Below are positions 7,966 through 14,982 of a stretch of DNA of 37,279 nt, piece by piece. The notes beneath the pieces are model-generated. The model searched no databases. It saw only the letters and a list, made by a program, of their open reading frames with translations, and was not told the origin of the DNA. Both the position numbers and the translations under genes were made by a program. This DNA comes from a virus: positions 1 to 37,279 of IMG/VR virus record IMGVR_UViG_3300013126_000098; one strand, given 5' to 3'. How positions within the stretch are numbered: the stretch's first letter is position 1; every line of letters starts with the position of its first letter.

Positions 7966-8490
7966 ATGGCAATAAGAATCAAAAGAAGTTCTGGGAATGC
8001 GGCACCAAGTTCATTAGCAGGTGGTCAATTAGCATATACTGAAGGAACTAATAACACACTTTATATTGGTAAGATTGATGGTACAGTTATTCCAATTGGT
8101 GGTAATGCAGATCATACTAAATTAGCTGGTATTGAAAGCGGAGCACAAGTTAATACTGTTACTTCTGTAGCAGGCAAAACTGGATCAGTTACTTTAGCTG
8201 CTGGTGATATTAGCGGTCTTACTACTGCAATTGCAAATGAAATTACATCAAGTTCAATTACTGATTTAGCTGATGTAGTTATTACTACTCCAGCAAATGG
8301 CCAACAATTGACTTGGGATAATGCTACAAGTAAATGGATCAATACTGCTCCAGGAACTGGGGTTACTTCATTTGTTCAATTGAATGATGTTCCAAGTTCA
8401 TTTACAAGTCAAGATTTGAAATTTGTAAGAGTGAATAGTGGTGGTACTGCTCTTGAATTTGTTGCAGATATTGATGACGGCACATTCTAA
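7966..8490 (+). CDS. Fibre-like virion protein with MTD-N-like start
   Basis: 174 residues. The N-terminus (AIRIKRSSGNAAPSSLAGGQLAYTEGTNNTLYIGK) closely follows the N-terminal module of phage tropism-determinant/fibre proteins (K-R-S...L...G-E/Q-L-A-Y...LYIG). It is followed by a SVAGKTGSVTLAAGDISGL repeat unit and QLTWDNATSKW, both common in side fibres. It has a TAGGAG site. It lies between head connectors, so a capsid or neck fibre is as likely as a tail fibre. Confidence 0.7.
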   Translation: MAIRIKRSSGNAAPSSLAGGQLAYTEGTNNTLYIGKIDGTVIPIGGNADHTKLAGIESGAQVNTVTSVAGKTGSVTLAAGDISGLTTAIANEITSSSITDLADVVITTPANGQQLTWDNATSKWINTAPGTGVTSFVQLNDVPSSFTSQDLKFVRVNSGGTALEFVADIDDGTF

Positions 8491-8532
8491 ATAATTTCCA
8501 TATAAGCCTATTCAATTAATGAGGTAACTCTA

Positions 8533-8997
8533 ATGGCTATAAGACATAAAAGAAAATCAACTGCTAACTATGATTGGCAATCTGCTGATTTAGTTAGCGG
8601 TCAAATTGGTATCAATTTAATTAATGGTACACTTCATACTAAAAATGCTAATAATGAAATTGTAACAATTGGTCATTATCCAGCAATTCAACTTTTAGAA
8701 ACTCCAATAAGTACTCCTATTAGTATAAAAGATACTAATGTAGTAAGAATAGCACTAAATGGTTCAATTCCAACATTAGATTTTACTGGTGGATTACCTG
8801 GTCAAAAGATTATATTAGAACTTTTACAGGATTCAGTTGGTAATAGAACAGTTGGATTTGGCACTTCAATTAGATTTGGAACTGATATCACAGGAATTAC
8901 ATTGACAACTACAGCTTATAAGAAAGATAGGATTGGACTAATATATGATGCTGATGCTGGAAAGTATGATGTAATTGCATTTGCAAAAGGATTCTAA
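8533..8997 (+). CDS. Fibre-like virion protein, relative of the preceding gene
   Basis: 154 residues. The start (AIRHKRKSTANYDW...SGQIGINLINGTLHTKN) is a divergent version of the same MTD-N-like module as the previous gene, so the two probably arose by duplication. The remainder is beta-rich, with FTGGLPGQKIILELLQDSVGNRTVGF and a closing YDADAGKYDVIAFAKGF strand pair, a pattern known from trimeric fibre tips. It has a GAGG site. Its receptor or partner is unknown. Confidence 0.65.
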   Translation: MAIRHKRKSTANYDWQSADLVSGQIGINLINGTLHTKNANNEIVTIGHYPAIQLLETPISTPISIKDTNVVRIALNGSIPTLDFTGGLPGQKIILELLQDSVGNRTVGFGTSIRFGTDITGITLTTTAYKKDRIGLIYDADAGKYDVIAFAKGF

Positions 8998-8999
8998 TT

Positions 9000-11087
9000 A
9001 TGGCCATAAGATATGTAGATTTAGTCAATGGGAATGATTCAAATAATGGTACTACTTTTGCACTAAGAAAGAAAACTATTACAAGTGCTTCATCTGGATT
9101 AACTGGTGGAGATACTGTAAGAGTAATGAAATCTTCTGATCCTACTTCATTAGGATCTTGTACTTGGAGTAATTCAAATTCAAATGTTATTCTTCCAACA
9201 GCAGTAACAGCTGAAGTAAGTAAATCACAAAACACTAATTGGACAGTATCTGCTAATGTTACTAAAGCAAATTGGACATCAGTGGATGGTTTAAGAATAG
9301 GATCAAATGGTGTTGCAATGACAATAGCTGCAGCATTTACTACTGGTAAAGTTGCATATGCACCTTGTACCACTTCTGATTTGAGTGGGTATCAACAACT
9401 TTCATTTATTCTTAGTAATTCAATTTCAATTGCAGCAAATAGTATCTATATTGATTTATGTTCAGATTCAACAGGAGATGTTCCTGTAGTATCATTAGCA
9501 ATTCCAGCAGTTACTAATGCACCTTCATATGCATATCCTATAACACTTGATTATGGTGCAAATTTACCAAGTGGAATAAACTCAATAGCTATACGTTGTA
9601 CATCAGATCCAGGCTCATTAGTAATTAGATTCAATCATATTATTGCATGTAAAGATAAAACAGATAATTCAAGTTTAACACTTAATTCAATTATTGGTTT
9701 AAATACTACTGATGAGCCTGAATGGTATTCAATTTTTAGTATTGATGGAACTACAGTTTCTTTAGATATTCAACATAACTGGGCAGGAAGTGCTGGTTCA
9801 TTATCTACTTATAAGATACAACCATTATTATTTCAAAATTGGCAGCCTCTTCAAGCAAATGCAGCAGTTCCAACAGGATTTACAGGACCTTCAGGAACTA
9901 CCACTGCATTAGCTAACGTTGAATTTGGTTGGGATTCAACTGATATGAGCTCTCAAACAGGATATACTGCAATTGATTTTCAAACTCAAAATGCTAATCC
10001 TGCAATAGGTGGAACACATTGCAGATATAATAGAATAATTGCGGTTAGAAGTAGATCTTTCTTAGGAACTGCAAATTCTTTATATGAATTTGGAGAATAT
10101 CATTTAGTTAATCCGTCATATAATTTTTTTATAAGTGGAATAAATGCTCAACTTTTTGCTGATAAATTATATGTCACATGTTCATCATTTACTACTGGTA
10201 ATGGTTGGGCAAATAATTTTACAAGTAATATACATTCTCAAATGTATTGTAGTAGATCTGCTGGTATTGGACTATCCTATACCCCAGTACTTGAAGTAAA
10301 GAATTTAAATGTAAAGAATCTAAAAGTAGCAGGATGTAGAGCTCCTAATATTATAGCAGGTGAAGGAATAATTGAAAACTTTAAAGTATATCATTCAAAT
10401 GCAACTGGAATATCAGGGCATACCTGGAATTCATCAAATTATAGTTCAGGTAATTTGAAGATAAAGAATATGAATTTATATGGTAGCGTTGCCGCTACCC
10501 AATTATTTCATAGAGTGGGAGTTTCATCTTCTTCAACTTCAATTGAAAATCTTACTTTTCAAACTACACCTTTAGCTTTTGCATCATTTTCTGCATATGT
10601 TGGCAGAAATAAAGTTTTTGTTCAAAACTATAATAATACAAATATTGGAAAAGGAGCTGGAGATTTTTATACATTGAATCAAGTAACAACTCCTGTTCAT
10701 ACTGCTGGAGGTAATGCTTGGGAATTTATTATAAAAGTCAATTCACATATATATGTTCCATTATATCCTGACTATTATAAATCCCAGTCAATAAAAGTAT
10801 GTGATATTCCAGTCAAAGCAAACAAATTACATACTGTAAAGTTATGGGTTCAAAGAAAATTTACTACTACTAAATGTGCAGTATTTGTAAAACCTGAAGT
10901 TAGTGGAATATCTGATTATGTAGTATCTGAATCAAGTGCTGCTGCTAATACATGGGAAGAACTAACTATTACCTTTACTCCCACAGTAAATAGTGTAGTA
11001 CCAATATATTTTGGAGCTCAATATGATGCAACTAATGCATCACAAGCATTTTATTTTGATGATCTTTCAGTTACTATAGCGGATTAA
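9000..11087 (+). CDS. Large beta-helix-type virion surface protein
   Basis: 695 residues. The start YVDLVNGNDSNNGTTFALRKKTI is typical of right-handed beta-helix proteins of the pectate-lyase/tailspike superfold. The centre (about 400-560) has spaced short strands with NLNVKNLKV, IIENFKVYHSN and LKIKNMNLYGS, as in helix coils. The last 130 residues resemble a jelly-roll carbohydrate-binding module (EELTITFTPTVNSVVPIYFGAQYD...FYFDDLSVTI). No catalytic residues can be assigned. The ribosome site (AAAGGA) lies inside the previous gene. The likely role is a spike or fibre binding or degrading surface glycan. Confidence 0.65.
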   Translation: MAIRYVDLVNGNDSNNGTTFALRKKTITSASSGLTGGDTVRVMKSSDPTSLGSCTWSNSNSNVILPTAVTAEVSKSQNTNWTVSANVTKANWTSVDGLRIGSNGVAMTIAAAFTTGKVAYAPCTTSDLSGYQQLSFILSNSISIAANSIYIDLCSDSTGDVPVVSLAIPAVTNAPSYAYPITLDYGANLPSGINSIAIRCTSDPGSLVIRFNHIIACKDKTDNSSLTLNSIIGLNTTDEPEWYSIFSIDGTTVSLDIQHNWAGSAGSLSTYKIQPLLFQNWQPLQANAAVPTGFTGPSGTTTALANVEFGWDSTDMSSQTGYTAIDFQTQNANPAIGGTHCRYNRIIAVRSRSFLGTANSLYEFGEYHLVNPSYNFFISGINAQLFADKLYVTCSSFTTGNGWANNFTSNIHSQMYCSRSAGIGLSYTPVLEVKNLNVKNLKVAGCRAPNIIAGEGIIENFKVYHSNATGISGHTWNSSNYSSGNLKIKNMNLYGSVAATQLFHRVGVSSSSTSIENLTFQTTPLAFASFSAYVGRNKVFVQNYNNTNIGKGAGDFYTLNQVTTPVHTAGGNAWEFIIKVNSHIYVPLYPDYYKSQSIKVCDIPVKANKLHTVKLWVQRKFTTTKCAVFVKPEVSGISDYVVSESSAAANTWEELTITFTPTVNSVVPIYFGAQYDATNASQAFYFDDLSVTIAD

Positions 11088-11089
11088 TT

Positions 11090-11290
11090 ATGGCTCAATA
11101 TACTAAAGCTGAATTAGAAACATTAGATCTAATTGGACCTTTTGGGCCATTTGCTCCAGTATCTGGTAATACTAATTTTACTACTGATGATTTGATTGGA
11201 CCCTTTGGGCCATTCTTTTCAATTATTCCAAGTGGAGGAACACCACCACCTCCTACTTATGATGCAACCCGCATGTTCATGTTATTCTAA
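11090..11290 (+). CDS. Short protein with duplicated DLIGPFGPF motif
   Basis: 66 residues. The block DLIGPFGPF occurs twice (about residues 13-21 and 34-42), each followed by a short hydrophobic stretch; a SGGTPPPPTYDATRMFMLF tail follows. It starts 2 bases after the large surface protein and looks like a small structural adaptor or capping peptide. No family recognised. Confidence 0.5.
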   Translation: MAQYTKAELETLDLIGPFGPFAPVSGNTNFTTDDLIGPFGPFFSIIPSGGTPPPPTYDATRMFMLF

Positions 11291-11302
11291 ATGGAGAACT
11301 AA

Positions 11303-11578
11303 ATGGCAATACAATCAAGTTATTATGCAGCAAATCATGGACTAACTGCAACTAATGCATATACTAAAATTGCATCTTTTGTTGTAGAGAATATTGATCC
11401 AAAACATATTAGTATCTACACTGAAACATATTATGATACTGATGCAAGAACAATGAGCAAAACTCCAATTGGATATAATAGCTTTCAAATGAATTTCACT
11501 AATGAATTTACATTTGCTGATATGTATGAGTTCTTGAAATTACAAAATGAATTTAGTGGTGCAGTTGATGTATTATGA
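11303..11578 (+). CDS. Small protein of unknown function in the surface-gene block
   Basis: 91 residues, beginning MAIQSSYYAANHGLTATNAYTK. It mixes beta and helical character and ends with a FTFADMYEFLKLQNEFSG helix. A GGAG site precedes it and its stop overlaps the next start (ATGA). The tight packing suggests a structural role with its neighbours. I do not recognise it. Confidence 0.5.
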   Translation: MAIQSSYYAANHGLTATNAYTKIASFVVENIDPKHISIYTETYYDTDARTMSKTPIGYNSFQMNFTNEFTFADMYEFLKLQNEFSGAVDVL

Positions 11579-11940
11579 TAAGAAGAAATGGAAACCATTA
11601 TGATGATCCTTGGGATGGACAAGAAAGAAGACAAGTAGTGTATATTCAATCTGATTCAAAACCTGAACCTAAAGTTGAGGAAAAACCTATTAATTGGATG
11701 CCCTTTATTGGTCAAGCAATTACTTTACTTGTTGGATTAGTTACCATTTACGTCAATCTTCATGAAGAACAATTGAAGTTGGGTATCCAAATGACATCAT
11801 TTACTGAAAGATATAAAGAAGATACTGATAGGCATAATAAAACTCATACTGACATTTATCAAAAAGTAGATGTGATTACTCAACAAACACAATCTTTAGA
11901 GGAAACAGTATCACAAATGTTTAGTAGGAGAACTAAATGA
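11575..11940 (+). CDS. Single-membrane-span protein with coiled-coil tail
   Basis: 121 residues: a charged N-terminus (about 1-38), one membrane segment at about 41-60 (WMPFIGQAITLLVGLVTIYV), then a long charged helix with heptad spacing to the end. This layout resembles XhlA-like or Rz-like accessory lysis proteins and also some small phage membrane anchors. Its place between structural genes, overlapping both neighbours by 4 bases, is unusual for a lysis gene. A lysis accessory protein is my preferred guess. Confidence 0.5.
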   Translation: MIRRNGNHYDDPWDGQERRQVVYIQSDSKPEPKVEEKPINWMPFIGQAITLLVGLVTIYVNLHEEQLKLGIQMTSFTERYKEDTDRHNKTHTDIYQKVDVITQQTQSLEETVSQMFSRRTK

Positions 11941-12566
11941 GCGGAAGTACAATCAATTCAAAGATACAAAAAGTATTTGGAAAAGTTGCTAATAAAATTG
12001 GTTATCAGTTTGAAGTATATAGATCACTTGATTATGTCAATCCAATTCAAACAAAGAATTTTATTGGATATGTCAGTGCAGGTTATTCATTAGATGATGC
12101 ATTTGAAAAACAAAAAAGTTATTCATTTGCTCTTTATAATTTATGGGTAGATACTACTTCTTATAGACCTGGTGATATATTCAAAAATGATGATAAGACA
12201 TTTACTTTAGTAGCAAATGATCCAATAGCTACACCAAGTGCTATTTGTACAATATCAAAGATAAGTATCTACAGACCTACTTATAATAGTACAGGTGGAT
12301 TTTCAGCAAAAAGAACTTTACTATATTCAAGAATACCTGCTCAAGTAATATCAACAAATTCAAGTTCTAATCAAGGCAATGCTGGCGGATTTACTCAAAT
12401 AAAGAATCCAGTTCAAGAATGGGATATTTGGACCTGGTTACCTGAAGGCTCAATTCAACCAAGAGATGTTATTATTGATGATAGAGGTAATGATATGATT
12501 ATCACTTCTATTCAGCCTGCTGGGAATATGGGATATCAACTTCATACTATGACTACTAAATTATAA
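11937..12566 (+). CDS. Putative neck/head-tail joining protein
   Basis: 209 residues with an AGGAGAACTAA leader. The opening (INSKIQKVFGKVANKIGYQFEVYRS) is a pattern I associate with small neck proteins that directly precede tail-completion genes in proteobacterial phages. The rest is beta-rich, with LPEGSIQPRDVIIDDRGNDMIITSIQPAGNMGYQLH. It overlaps its neighbours by 4 bases and 1 base. It resumes the connector cluster after the surface-gene block, so a role in the neck is the best guess. The family assignment is tentative. Confidence 0.55.
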   Translation: MSGSTINSKIQKVFGKVANKIGYQFEVYRSLDYVNPIQTKNFIGYVSAGYSLDDAFEKQKSYSFALYNLWVDTTSYRPGDIFKNDDKTFTLVANDPIATPSAICTISKISIYRPTYNSTGGFSAKRTLLYSRIPAQVISTNSSSNQGNAGGFTQIKNPVQEWDIWTWLPEGSIQPRDVIIDDRGNDMIITSIQPAGNMGYQLHTMTTKL

Positions 12567-13003
12567 TGTTCAAATTTTTATTATCTGGTGCTGAAGCATT
12601 ATCAGCTAAACTAAAACAGATTCAAAAAGAACTTGAAGATCAAGAATATCTCAAAAAGATAGGGCAAGTAGTCAAAGAAGATATTCAAGATAGGATTAGA
12701 AGTACTAAAGCAGATCCACAAGGTATACCTTGGTCTCCGTGGAAGCAATCAACTTTGATGCAAAGAATAAAGCAAGGAACTGTTGATAGAGGATTACTTT
12801 ACAATTCAGGCAAATTACTCAATTCATTTGAAGTTATTACTGATAAGAAGTCATTTACTATTGGTACTAATGCACCATATTCAAAGTATCTTCAAAACGG
12901 AACTAATAGAATGGTAGCAAGACCTTTTATGGGAGTATCTCCTAAAGCAAAAGCTACTATTAAACAAATTCTTGATAAGAAAATAGGATTTACAATAAAA
13001 TGA
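12566..13003 (+). CDS. Phage virion morphogenesis / tail completion protein (Mu gpG-like)
   Basis: 145 residues. A helical N-terminus is followed by DIQDRIRSTKADPQGIPWSPWKQSTLMQRIKQG, LLYNSGKLLNSFEVI, IGTNAPYSKYLQNGTNRMVARPFMGVSP. This is the standard pattern of the virion-morphogenesis family (Pfam 'Phage_tail_S', Mu gpG/P2 S), which completes the tail end or neck. It overlaps the genes on both sides. It is a distant relative in fold of the HK97-gp10-like protein encoded next to the portal. Confidence 0.85.
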   Translation: MFKFLLSGAEALSAKLKQIQKELEDQEYLKKIGQVVKEDIQDRIRSTKADPQGIPWSPWKQSTLMQRIKQGTVDRGLLYNSGKLLNSFEVITDKKSFTIGTNAPYSKYLQNGTNRMVARPFMGVSPKAKATIKQILDKKIGFTIK

Positions 13004-13158
13004 AATTAATATTACAAGGTTCATTAGAATTGAATGGAGTATCATATCAGCCAGGTGAAGAAGTTGATATTGATGAAGAGCTATATGATCAATTAGTAGA
13101 AAGTTATTTGTCTGCAAGAGAAAATATATCAGATCAAATGGAGATAAATATACTATGA
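13000..13158 (+). CDS. Small acidic protein (52 aa) between tail completion and tail terminator
   Basis: A 52-residue acidic protein, MKLILQGSLELNGVSYQPG followed by EEVDIDEELYDQLVESYL and an amphipathic tail. Both ends overlap neighbours as ATGA (13000-13003 and 13155-13158), strong evidence for a translated, coupled gene. Its strand-G-strand-then-helix layout resembles the 58-residue protein at 6168-6344. It could be a minor connector component. No family recognised. Confidence 0.75.
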   Translation: MKLILQGSLELNGVSYQPGEEVDIDEELYDQLVESYLSARENISDQMEINIL

Positions 13159-13586
13159 TAGCAGAATTAATGACGGATATTATTTCAAAACTAAATTCTG
13201 TTACAGAATTACAGAATAAAGTAGGAGCTCAATTAGGAGGAACTGATACTGATGCAGCTATGTCTGATGCACCTGTTCCATTTGCTTGGGTTCTATTCAA
13301 TAACGGTGTTCCACTTGAATCTAATTTGCATAATGGGCGTAACTATGCAATTAATCAATTGGAATTTGTTGTGTTATTAGCTATTGAATATGGAGTAGCT
13401 ACTGAGGAAGATTTCATCCTAAATCATTTATCACTGATAGACAAGGCTGTAGGAGCGGTACATGCCTCTGAAGAAGTGACATATGCAGGCTTATGGGAAT
13501 ATACGGGATGTGCGTTACATGCAACATATCCCAACCGGTTGATTTATCAACTTGGTTTTTCAGCAAACGGTCATTACACATTTTAA
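13155..13586 (+). CDS. Tail terminator protein (putative)
   Basis: 143 residues with helix-strand alternation typical of the tail terminator fold: an N-terminal helix (MIAELMTDIISKLNSV), a central VPFAWVLFNNG, then LEFVVLLAIEY as an edge strand, DFILNHLSLIDKAV, and a final RLIYQLGFSA strand. It is encoded between the tail-completion genes and the tube gene, exactly where terminators (lambda gpU/Mu gp37-like) lie. The protein caps the tube and binds the head. Confidence 0.7.
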   Translation: MIAELMTDIISKLNSVTELQNKVGAQLGGTDTDAAMSDAPVPFAWVLFNNGVPLESNLHNGRNYAINQLEFVVLLAIEYGVATEEDFILNHLSLIDKAVGAVHASEEVTYAGLWEYTGCALHATYPNRLIYQLGFSANGHYTF

Positions 13587-13595
13587 GAGGTTAAC

Positions 13596-14336
13596 ATGGC
13601 AGACAAGTATTTTGCAGTTCCACAAGGGAAAGTATTCATTGCTTCCCGTAATACTACTGGCTTAACAAGTGGTTATGAATACATTGGAGATACTGATGGA
13701 TTCACTATTACTACAAGTCAGCAATTTTTAGATATTCAAGAAAGTTATTCTGGAAACAGGGTAACAGTTGCACATATTCCAACATCTACTGATATGGCAA
13801 TTGAACTTTCTATTATGAATGTTGATTCAGCTAATTTGGCAAGAGCATATAATGGAGATTTAGTTACTACTGCAGCAGGTAATGTTGTTGGAGAATCTCA
13901 TAAAGCTTATCTTGGCAAAACTATTCCATTGAAATATGGCAATGTTTCTTCAGTTGTTGTAAAAGAAGGTGCTACTACTTTGACGGCGGGCACTGATTAT
14001 ACAGTAAATGCAGCAGGTGGTTCTATTACTTTATCTGCTACTGCAACAGGTATTACTAATGGTGATACTATTACTGTTGATTATGCACATACTGGTGGAA
14101 CTAAAATGAGAGGTCTTGTCAATTCAGGTCAAGACTATTCATTATATTTTGAAGGAAAATCTAAATTTGACAATTTAGCTCAAAAAGCTTATATTCACCG
14201 TGCTTCATTAGAATTAGCTAAAACTATTTCTTTGATTGGAACTGGTGTTAATAAGTTAGTTGTTGGGGGTAAAGTATTACCTGCTCCTGAACAAACTGGC
14301 GGTGAATCTGAATACTTTACTTATTTCCAAGAATAA
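13596..14336 (+). CDS. Major tail tube protein
   Basis: 246 residues. The start (YFAVPQGKVFIASRN...SGYEYIGDTDGFTITTS) and the later GLVNSGQDYSLYFEGKSKFDNL...IHRASLELAKTISLIG are typical of tail tube proteins of long non-contractile tails. Residues about 125-172 (VVVKEGATTLTAGTDYTVNAAGG...NGDTITVDY) form an extra Ig-like or carbohydrate-binding-like loop domain inserted into the tube fold, as in several siphoviruses. It has a strong GAGG site and a terminator directly after, consistent with high expression. Confidence 0.9.
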   Translation: MADKYFAVPQGKVFIASRNTTGLTSGYEYIGDTDGFTITTSQQFLDIQESYSGNRVTVAHIPTSTDMAIELSIMNVDSANLARAYNGDLVTTAAGNVVGESHKAYLGKTIPLKYGNVSSVVVKEGATTLTAGTDYTVNAAGGSITLSATATGITNGDTITVDYAHTGGTKMRGLVNSGQDYSLYFEGKSKFDNLAQKAYIHRASLELAKTISLIGTGVNKLVVGGKVLPAPEQTGGESEYFTYFQE

Positions 14337-14360
14337 AGTTATTCAAATCTGAATAAAGAG

Positions 14361-14387
14361 AGGAGGAGTAATATCCTCCTTTTTCTT
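14361..14387 (+). terminator. Rho-independent terminator after tail tube gene
   Basis: AGGAGGA (14361-14367) pairs perfectly with TCCTCCT (14374-14380) around the 6-base loop GTAATA, followed by TTTTCTT. It lies 24 bases after the tube stop and would limit transcription into the tail chaperone and tape measure genes. Confidence 0.85.
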
Positions 14388-14409
14388 ATAACTAATCTAT
14401 AATCCACAT

Positions 14410-14775
14410 ATGAATGAATTAGAAATATTATATCCTGAAGGGAAAGAAGTATTATTACAAGGTCAATCTTTTGTAGTCAAACCATTTACATTTGGTCAAA
14501 TGCCAAAAGTAATCAAAGTTCTAAAATTAGCGGGAGCTCAGGTAGAGCAATTAAAACTTCAAGGTAAATCCGCTTCAGCTACTACTGCTCTAACTATTAT
14601 TGCGGAATGTGGTGAAGAACTAATCAAATTGATGGCAGAGATACTAAAAGTAGAAGAATCTTTTATTGCTGAAATATCTCAAGAAGAAGCTATTCAATTA
14701 CTCAAAACATTCTTTGAAGTCAATTCAGATTTTTTTCTAAAAAGAGTGATGCCACTCATAACACAAACGGCATAA
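14410..14775 (+). CDS. Tail assembly chaperone (gpG-like)
   Basis: 121 residues: a short beta start (LEILYPEGKEVLLQGQSFVVKPFTFGQMPKV) and an all-helical remainder, the usual pattern of gpG-type chaperones. It lies between the tube and tape measure genes. These proteins coat the tape measure before tube polymerisation. The ribosome slips near its end (see 14730-14736). The start has no Shine-Dalgarno sequence; a TATAAT at 14398-14403 ends 6 bases before the ATG without a matching -35 box, so a leaderless transcript is conceivable but unproved. Confidence 0.85.
   Translation: MNELEILYPEGKEVLLQGQSFVVKPFTFGQMPKVIKVLKLAGAQVEQLKLQGKSASATTALTIIAECGEELIKLMAEILKVEESFIAEISQEEAIQLLKTFFEVNSDFFLKRVMPLITQTA
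14730..14736 (+). promoter_or_regulatory. -1 ribosomal frameshift slippery site (T TTT TTT)
   Basis: A run of seven T sits in the exact phase needed for -1 slippage in the chaperone frame (third base of GAT, then TTT TTT). The -1 frame is open from just upstream (14718) through 14981 with a TTG but no ATG, so the downstream part can hardly be made any other way. This is the conserved lambda G/GT arrangement. Confidence 0.85.
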
Positions 14776-14981
14776 CATATTTTGACATTATTCTTTCATT
14801 GAAAGAATATAACTTTTCTATTGAAGAAATAAATAATCTAACAATGGAACAACTAAACCATTATTATGCGGCTATAATAAAGAAATCAATCTCTTCATAT
14901 CAAACTAATGTATCCGCTACACTTCTGGGATCAAGAGGATCTGCAGAACAAGTAAAACAAGTTTTTGAAAGGGGAAACTAA
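14736..14981 (+). CDS. T extension of the GT tail chaperone, made by -1 frameshift
   Basis: After slippage at F109 of the chaperone, translation would continue for 81 codons (SKKSDATHNTNGITYFDIILSLKEYNF...QVKQVFERGN), giving a GT fusion of about 190 residues. The T part has the usual YFDIILSLKEYNFSIEEINNLTMEQLNHYYAAI pattern, which in known phages recruits the tail tube subunit while the G part holds the tape measure. A separate start at a TTG (14799) is possible but lacks a ribosome site. The stop lies one base before the tape measure ATG. Confidence 0.8.
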   Translation, partial: SKKSDATHNTNGITYFDIILSLKEYNFSIEEINNLTMEQLNHYYAAIIKKSISSYQTNVSATLLGSRGSAEQVKQVFERGN

Positions 14982-14982
14982 T

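Noticed and set aside
14799-14981. Independent 60-aa gene starting at TTG before the tape measure
   Set aside because: No ribosome site; the slippery heptamer and open -1 frame explain it as the T part of the GT chaperone.
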